Positions 57,960-64,000 of a stretch of DNA of 64,000 nt are shown one piece after another. The stretch is taken from NCBI GenBank assembly GCA_029959085.1, contig JARWIR010000062.1, forward strand, positions 1,302,001-1,366,000, read 5' to 3'. The DNA is from Nemophila menziesii. Taxonomy: Eukaryota > Streptophyta > Magnoliopsida > Boraginales > Hydrophyllaceae. A model generated the notes under the pieces. It was not told the origin of the DNA, did not search any database, and worked only from the letters and a program-made list of their open reading frames with translations. The position numbers and the translations under genes were made by a program. Each line of letters begins with the position of its first letter. Position 1 is the first letter of the stretch.

Positions 57960-59770
57960 ACCAAAAGAAAAAAAATCATATATGGAAAGAGTGTGAAAGC
58001 AATCAGGAATCTTTTTGCTTTGAGTCAAACGAGGGAATTACCAATTTGGTAATCGTAATTATCCGGGAATGCAATGGTCTAATCTGAATGGGGCCGTGAA
58101 TCAAGGTAATTCTTACCAGCCACGACCTCAAGACAACAATTTCCATCTGAGATCTCAAGGTCTTTATCAAGGGGTTAAGAGTATGACAAGCCACCACCAC
58201 CACATCAACCAACCTATGATGCTTATGCAGAGAGTTTAGCACATAAAGCCTTTCCACAATATCCACAAGAAGGATCTGGATTTGATTGCCAGAAAATAGT
58301 ACAAGATTTCTGGTCTTTTACTCAAGACAACATGTATATCTATAACGAGAGGTTCAAGGAATAATCCGCTGCAATGGAGATCTTGGGAACACAAGTTACC
58401 CAAGTTACTAATGCTTTCGAGAAGGTTCAAAAATATCTTCCTCAAATGGTCCTAAATATAAAGAATGAGGTGAAGGACATATAAAATAGAGATGGAAGTG
58501 ATGGGTTCGAAGCATGTACGACTATTTTCCTTCAAATCAAAGAAGTTGTTGGAATCACCGTCTGCTATAGAAATTGTCGTGGAGGTTCCAGAAATCATTG
58601 AAAAACCAACCAATCCAAGCTCGAAAAAATTGGATTTTGGACTCTTATTCAAGGAAATACAGGAAGAGATCAAGGCAGTTCTTGGGTTAGTTGCTAACAA
58701 GGTAGAGAAAGAGGTAGAAGACTCAATCAAAAAAAAGGAAGAAGTGGTTGCACAACAGGTGCCAAAAGAAGAAAAAGAGAAGGAGGTGGAATCTCCACAT
58801 AGTGTTCCATTTATGTTACCCCCAATCATGTGACACATCAAGAGGGTAACATCGAGCTCAAAGCATTTGTAGAGGCATATAGTGAAGAGAAAATCAATCA
58901 CAAGTACTTGAAATTGTTGAGAAAGGCCTTACACCGTAACAAGTGTTCACACAAATCATTCTTGAAAAGAGTGTGAGTATACAAGCCGAGGTTGAGACTG
59001 TGGCTCATACTGAGAGAGTCTCAAAGAAAGTTGAAGAGGAGCTACCACCTAAGCTTTAAGATGCTGGAAGTTTTAACCGGTCTATTCAAATTGGTGGTAA
59101 GCTCAAAGTCAAGGAGATGTGTTACGTGGGTTCGAGTATGAACCTTATGCCCAAGTCAGTGTTCGAGGGGCTTGGAATCAAGAAATCGAATAAGGCTGAT
59201 GTAAATTTACAATTTGCGGATAGCTTAGTGACAAAGACATGGGGAATCATGGAGGAAATTCTTGTTCAAACAGGTAATTTGACTATCCCTACTCGCTTTG
59301 TTATATTTAATTATGATGTAGATAAGCAGGTTCGAATCATACCCAGAAGGCCGTTCTTGGCCACATGTCAAAGCATCATAGACTTTCATGAGGGAATAGT
59401 GACCCTCCGCGCAAACAACGTATCTGAGACATTCTTCGTCTTGGGTAATAAGCCAAAGAAGGTGTCACCGACACTTCTTATCGTCCGCGTTGTGACCAAA
59501 GAAAAGGTCAAACAGAAGGTCCACACCAAACCTGTGGAGAGTAGACCAAAGTGTAAGTTTTGGGTAGGCACTGAAGTTACATGGAGATCCCTCAAACTAG
59601 AGAATAGGCCATGAGGTTTTAAGAACGCGTGGATGGGACCGTTTGTCGTTACACGAGTTATTTTGGAAAAAGTTATTAATATATGACCTAATAGAGGTCA
59701 CAAGCTCCAAATGGTTGATGTACATAGCCTCCACCGTAGCTGGGGAAGCTACATACTCAAAAAGTAGACG
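57960..59770 (+). pseudogene. Athila gag-protease joined to the end of pol
   Basis: Gag C-terminal-like sequence (NYQFGNRNYPGMQWSN, about 58038-58090), then a lysine/glutamate-rich linker (EEIKAVLGLVANKVEKEVED, about 58660-58720). A retropepsin follows at about 59060-59430: ELPPKL, DAGSF, SSMNLMPKSVFEGLG, VNLQFADSLVTKTWGIMEEI, RRPFLAT, IDFHEGIVTL. The active-site Asp is Tyr (CYVGSS instead of CDLGAS). About 60 codons later the frame is already in the final part of pol (NAWMGPFVVTRVILEKVIN, GHKLQMV). RT, RNase H and most of integrase are therefore deleted. Stops at about 58833 and 59059 and frame changes are also present. Confidence 0.8.
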
Positions 59771-60270
59771 AGGTAACGCGTCGAACTTCAAACGACTTTA
59801 AACAAAAGTGATTTCTGGGAGACAACCCACAATGTTGTTATGTTTTAGTTTTTGATTAGGTTAGTTGTTCTTAACAACTATTGCAGTAATAAGGAAGGTA
59901 TAAGTGTTGTTGATGTGTAGGTAGCATAGAAAATGAGTTTAGGGTGAAGAAGTTCGCAAAAAACAATAGTCCACAACAGCGGACCCGCATACTGGTCCCA
60001 CGACTGGCATACCATTGCCACCTCAATGGTTCGCGACAGCCAACGCCACTGTCAAGGTCTGAAAATTAATTGATTTGACCGACATGCCAGACATCGGAGC
60101 AGCCAGTCGATAAAAACCATGTCATCAAATGCAAAGAAAGGTTCGTAGTGGTCAAAATTAGATGTTTGACCAGCATACTGTTGCATCACCAAGGTTCACG
60201 ACGGTTGAGGCTATAGTTCAAAGTCAGAATATTTGCGAAGCAGGATCGGAATACTTGTCCCACGACCAGC
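59771..60270 (+). mobile_element. 3' tail of the same Athila copy
   Basis: Continues with ACTTTAAACAAAAGTGATTT and GGGAGACAACCCA, a PPT-like GAGTTTAGGGTG (about 59936) and a decayed GC-rich module (CCCGCATACTGGTCCCACGA). It is cut at 60270 by a minus-strand T2 LTR. Confidence 0.65.
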
Positions 60271-61545
60271 TGTTGTCGCCTAGGATGTGATAAAAATATG
60301 ATAAATAACTAAGAGAAACAATGCACAAATCACCCTAGACTAGCACGGTTCTGCAAGTATTACAGGATGTCTGCAAGTTTTCATGATAAGAAGATTCGTT
60401 CCTCAGGGACCTAAATATGTTAGACAGATAGGTAAATAAATCAGAGTAGTAATAATTAATTAAGGGACAGAAAATAAATACGATTGATTGAGATATTAAT
60501 TATTAAGCCAAATAACTTAAAAGACAATAAAATAAATATGGAATAAATAAGATGATAGAGTATAGCTTAGGTTTTGCTAGTATGCACTAATCCTTCAATT
60601 TCATTCTATCAATTTCAGTTTATAAGGGAGACAATAGCTCTTAGATATGTAGTCAGAATTCTAAATTTCCCCTATCCCTGGAGAGCGAACTAGGGTGGCA
60701 ACCTCACAATCACGAGGGAACTCACAAAGGATTAACCTGTGCAACTTGGGTCCTAGGTGTAGTCCTACCTACTAATGACGATTGGTGATGAAAATAAACC
60801 TTAATGACTATCTAGTTAGGATGGTGTTGTCGAGACCAATTCCTTATTCTAGACGTTTATGTGGTGTTTCAATAATTAGACACCCATTCCGGGCGACCAT
60901 CTAACTACTATTAGAAAAGCCCTAAATTGATCAGGTTTAAGACATACAATAAATCAAAGCACATAAAAAAAATATACTAAAAGCACATAAAACTCAAGAT
61001 ATGGGAAAATTAGTTCATACCTGAAGGAAATATACTAAAAGAATGATACATAATTGTCATCTTGCTCTCTTCAATAACTCTAATGATATAAAACTTAAGG
61101 ACTAATTTATGTGAGACAAGGATGACTTTACAAAGGTTTAAGGGTGTATTTATAGGTGTTTAGAAGACCTAATTTGTTTTCTTGGAGTGGAAGACAAGTA
61201 ACTTGGACTCCAAGCCCAACTCAAATTTGTAACCCTAAAATATAGAAAAGGTAATAATCTGCAGCTGTTTTGTTTTGGCCGTAACTTCTTCGTTTCAACT
61301 TCGATTGACGCGTTCCATATGTAAACTGATCGTCTCGGAAATCTATATAACTTTTTTTTAGACCATTCTTCCAAATTCCTAGCCAATCTAGAGTTATGAT
61401 CACTTCTATGGTCGTAGGTGATGTAATTCATATTTATTTGGCAATTTTATCTTTCCATATATTATCTTTTCTTTCCTTATCTCCAATTTCCATGCATATC
61501 TTCTTTCCTTTATCTCTTATTATTGATTTGACATCTAATTAATCA

Positions 61546-61641
<96 letters not shown>

Positions 61642-61828
61642 ATATTTAAAGTTTCACACTAAATAAATAAATTAAAACCAAATATGCTCTAAAAATAATA
61701 AACCATTAAATGAATACAAGAAATAGGAAAGTGCAATATTTCATGGGAAAACTCGACTAAAAGACTTCTAAAACACTAAAAATGATGTCTCTAACTAAGA
61801 TTATATAATCACAAATGGGAATACATCA
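60271..61828 (-). mobile_element. T2 LTR, minus orientation (3' LTR)
   Basis: 1,558 bp. The start TGATGTATTCCC is at 61828, next to a PPT, and the end CCTAGGCGACAACA is at 60271. It matches the T2 LTRs at 26782 and 35717. The PPT and internal region at higher coordinates make it the 3' LTR of a minus-strand element whose rest lies beyond the window. The adjoining target bases at 60266-60270 are CCAGC. Confidence 0.9.
61551..61642. repeat. (AT)n-(TG)n microsatellite in the LTR
   Basis: About 35 AT units followed by about 10 TG units, in the U3 of the minus-strand T2 LTR. The other T2 LTRs lack it. Confidence 0.97.
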
Positions 61829-63360
61829 AGACCCCAACTCAAAGTTGTATCGTCCCAATACAATAAAGATAAAACAAAGGGACGTCTCTAAATACACACC
61901 TAGGTCAATTAAGCACAATGGGAAAGAATATGGCAGAATATGTAGAATAGACATAAAGAAACTACTCAGAAAATTTCATGTAATAATATTTACAAAATAC
62001 ATACCTGCACACTTTTTCATTTCCACAATCAACACGGCTTGAATTGAAGATTAGATTAGATTCGCAATGTAAGAAGGAGAGGATTTTTACCCAGCTCACC
62101 AAGGACGCTATAGATTGTTCATCGAACTTCACTAGTATCCAAAGATCCACTTAACTACTCTCTATTGGCTCAATTACTTCTAGATTACATAGCAAAAAAT
62201 TAAAAGGTCTTTACGGTTGTAATGTTGGCTTAGGGACGGTATGATAGTATATTTGGATAATTTAGAGTGAGCTTTTGACTCTCTCCTCACTAGCCATCAA
62301 CGAATCGCCCTAGAGCTTGAGTTACTCTCATAAAACGTTTCTCACTCAACCCAACAATTTTCTTGATGCACAAAGTAGCATCCCCAACAACTCAATTAAA
62401 GCATAAAGATGTTCACATAAATATTCCACTTTTCCGGTCCAAATATATATATTCTTTTCAAATCAATTATTTCTCTTTTGTATAGCTATGACTCTATTTT
62501 TTTATGTTTGAGATATCACGCTTTTTTTCTCATAATTTTTTTCTTTTCATTTCATGCTTTCAGCTTTTTTCATTCACTCTTAACCCGGCAAAGGGTTACA
62601 ATATAAACCTGTGAATCATCATCAACATATAGAACAGAGCACAATTAATAAGCTCAAAAATCCCAACCCAATAACAATTCGCATAATGGTGGATCTACCA
62701 CCCCAAACTCAAGCTCTAAAACAACTGTCTATGCATCGCGATTCGAGTGCGTGTCATGTGGAAAAGTCCTATAATCTAAAGGGATATGGCTTATAATGTG
62801 GCTAATAGAAAGGCTTTAGAAAGGCTAGAAAGGGTTGAGAAGGATATAAAATATTAAATTTGGACAACAAGTTAAAAGGCAAAAAGGGGCTTATGAAAGA
62901 ACCGCCTTAATCACTTTCTAAACTATGCAATTTCCTCATTCTCTGACCTTTAGCACGTTCATTAAATGGGTTTATCAACTAGCTTGGATCTCACGGCCTA
63001 CACACCACTAATGGCTCCCTGAGACCGAACATACTTTCTATCGCATTGCTAACTAATCTTTTCTTTACTATCAATATGTGTTTTCTTTTAAATACTCAAA
63101 GCATACAAAATAAAGAAGCTCATAAACATACTACTTTCTATCATTAACTTACTGAGCTTATGATTTCAAGCTATTAACCACACTCTACATCTAATTCCCA
63201 TGTATCAAATTTTTTAATTTCTACCTAAAGACGGAAAAATGGAGATATGAGACAACGAATCCCCACACCTCAACTAAAAAATGAGCCGTGACCCCACGAC
63301 TCGAAAAAGACTCTAAAAAGCATTTACAGAAATGGTAAGGAATAAAGAGAACATACTCTC
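61829..63360 (-). mobile_element. T2 3' untranslated tail, minus orientation
   Basis: Begins with the PPT (reverse of GACCCCAACTCAAAG, 61831-61845). It has PPT-like motifs at about 62700 and 63265 and the hairpin at 63283-63302. It aligns in order with the T2 tail at 25280-26781. Confidence 0.8.
63283..63302 (-). other. Conserved hairpin (minus-strand T2 copy)
   Basis: Minus strand GAGTCGTGGGGTCACGGCTC: an 8-bp stem with one U-G wobble and a 4-nt loop. It corresponds to 25326-25345 and 32851-32870. Confidence 0.7.
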
Positions 63361-64000
63361 GAGGCTATTGCCTCGCATTATCGACATCAAAGATAGGATT
63401 TGTTGGATCTTTCTTTAATTGGTCAAGGAGTGTCATGATGTGCACTTGATTGGCTTTGATTCGTGCCACATCTTTGGCTAAGGAAGTTTGAGCTGCTTTG
63501 ACTTTATCTAATCGATCCTCCATCTTCTCTTGCTAACTACGATCCTTTTCTTCCTTTGAGACTTGCGTAATTCCGGCTCCTCTCAAAACTTTCATGATCC
63601 AAGCATTGTCAATATTGTTACTCGTTTTAAACTCAAGTTTCTCTCCTTCACCCAAAATCACATTCACTTTCCGAACAAGACACGTGATCATAGTAGGATA
63701 TTTCACATTAAATAACGAGATAGAAGAGACCGTAAATTGCATCACCTCCTCAAAGATCAACTGTTCCACATCCACTTCTTCTCCTCTCAAAATACAATTA
63801 AAAAAAGATAGTGTTCTTTTTTACTTACTTCTGAATTTCTTGTGTTTCCAAAGACATTAGGGATAAGGAAATTGTGCCAAATTTTAGCATCCGGTTGGAG
63901 ATATTTGCAAGGCCAAGGTGCCTTGAATTCTCCCTTATGTGATTTCACTTTCTCCTTATCTAAGACATGCTCAAAAAGTAAATTCCAATCGAAAATTCTC
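63361..64000 (-). pseudogene. Env-position ORF of T2 (PF20167-like), partial
   Basis: It enters at 64000 with RIFDWNLLFEHVLDKEKVKS, then APWPCKYLQPDAKIWHNFLI and PNVFGNTRN. The W-H-N-F-L-I-P-N segment resembles the putative plant transposon protein domain PF20167, found after integrase in Athila-like elements. After a frameshift near 63800 the next frame (63790-63533) reads VDVEQLIFEEVMQFTVSSIS, YPTMITCLVRKVNVIL. It ends in a likely coiled coil (KMEDRLDKVKAAQTSLAKDV) with a stop at about 63373; a TAG at 63533 interrupts it. No membrane segment or signal is seen in this part, so an envelope role is not supported here. Confidence 0.65.

Noticed and set aside
1..64000. CRISPR arrays, operons, bacterial or organellar genes
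   Set aside because: No regular spacer arrays, Shine-Dalgarno-led gene runs or plastid/mitochondrial genes were seen. All coding signals are nuclear plant genes or transposons.
63361..64000. True envelope gene of an endogenous virus
   Set aside because: The visible part resembles PF20167 and has a coiled coil, but no signal peptide, cleavage site or membrane anchor.

Overview
The window is nuclear DNA from a flowering plant, probably a eudicot, with a large repeat-rich genome. The evidence is spliced host genes with plant-typical products, Ty3/Gypsy elements of the Athila type primed by tRNA-Asp, L1-type LINEs carrying an RNase H domain, a Ty1/Copia element, MULE, PIF/Harbinger and hAT remnants, and AT-rich spacers. 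I cannot name the species.

Only two host genes look structurally complete; both are on the minus strand. The first is an eight-exon gene for a 287-residue TLDc-domain (oxidation-resistance-like) protein at 9184-11072. The second is a three-exon 2-oxoglutarate/Fe(II) dioxygenase gene of the ACC-oxidase-homolog type at 42370-54826. Its second intron is about 11.2 kb and is filled with an Athila-type fragment, a 6.7-kb Copia element that itself holds a solo LTR, a hAT element and a MITE-like repeat.

Layout. 1-2984: broken Athila pol and its 3' tail. 2985-5267: plant mobile domain (PMD) pseudogene split by a solo LTR. 5523-5620: 42-bp-arm inverted repeat. 5787-6535: MULE transposase pseudogene facing the PMD gene. 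7090-8600: poorly defined LTR-like block. 9184-11072: TLDc gene. 11153-14324: a 0.4-kb repeat, a LINE remnant and a Harbinger remnant. 14325-22832: nested LTRs, one split by a 6.5-kb LINE with a 14-bp target duplication. 22833-38220: a composite of two Athila-like families, called T1 and T2 here. T2 LTRs sit at the same GAGTA target in both T1 LTRs, and T1 lacks pol but has its own ORF. 38221-42369: AT-rich DNA with a LINE scrap. 42370-54826: dioxygenase gene and its TE-filled intron. 55310-57130: LINE scraps. 57455-60270: short repeats and an Athila copy deleted from protease to the end of integrase. 60271-64000: 3' end of a minus-strand T2 element.

The most unusual signals are shared structures in the non-coding 3' parts of the Athila-like elements. 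These are a polypurine-tract-like motif repeated about five times per element, a hairpin kept by wobble pairs in three elements, a module of perfect GC-rich palindromes whose sequence differs by family but whose place does not, and a stem-loop at the 5' tip of every LTR. The names T1, T2 and T3 are labels for this window only. Splice sites and reading frames were worked out by hand from the sequence.
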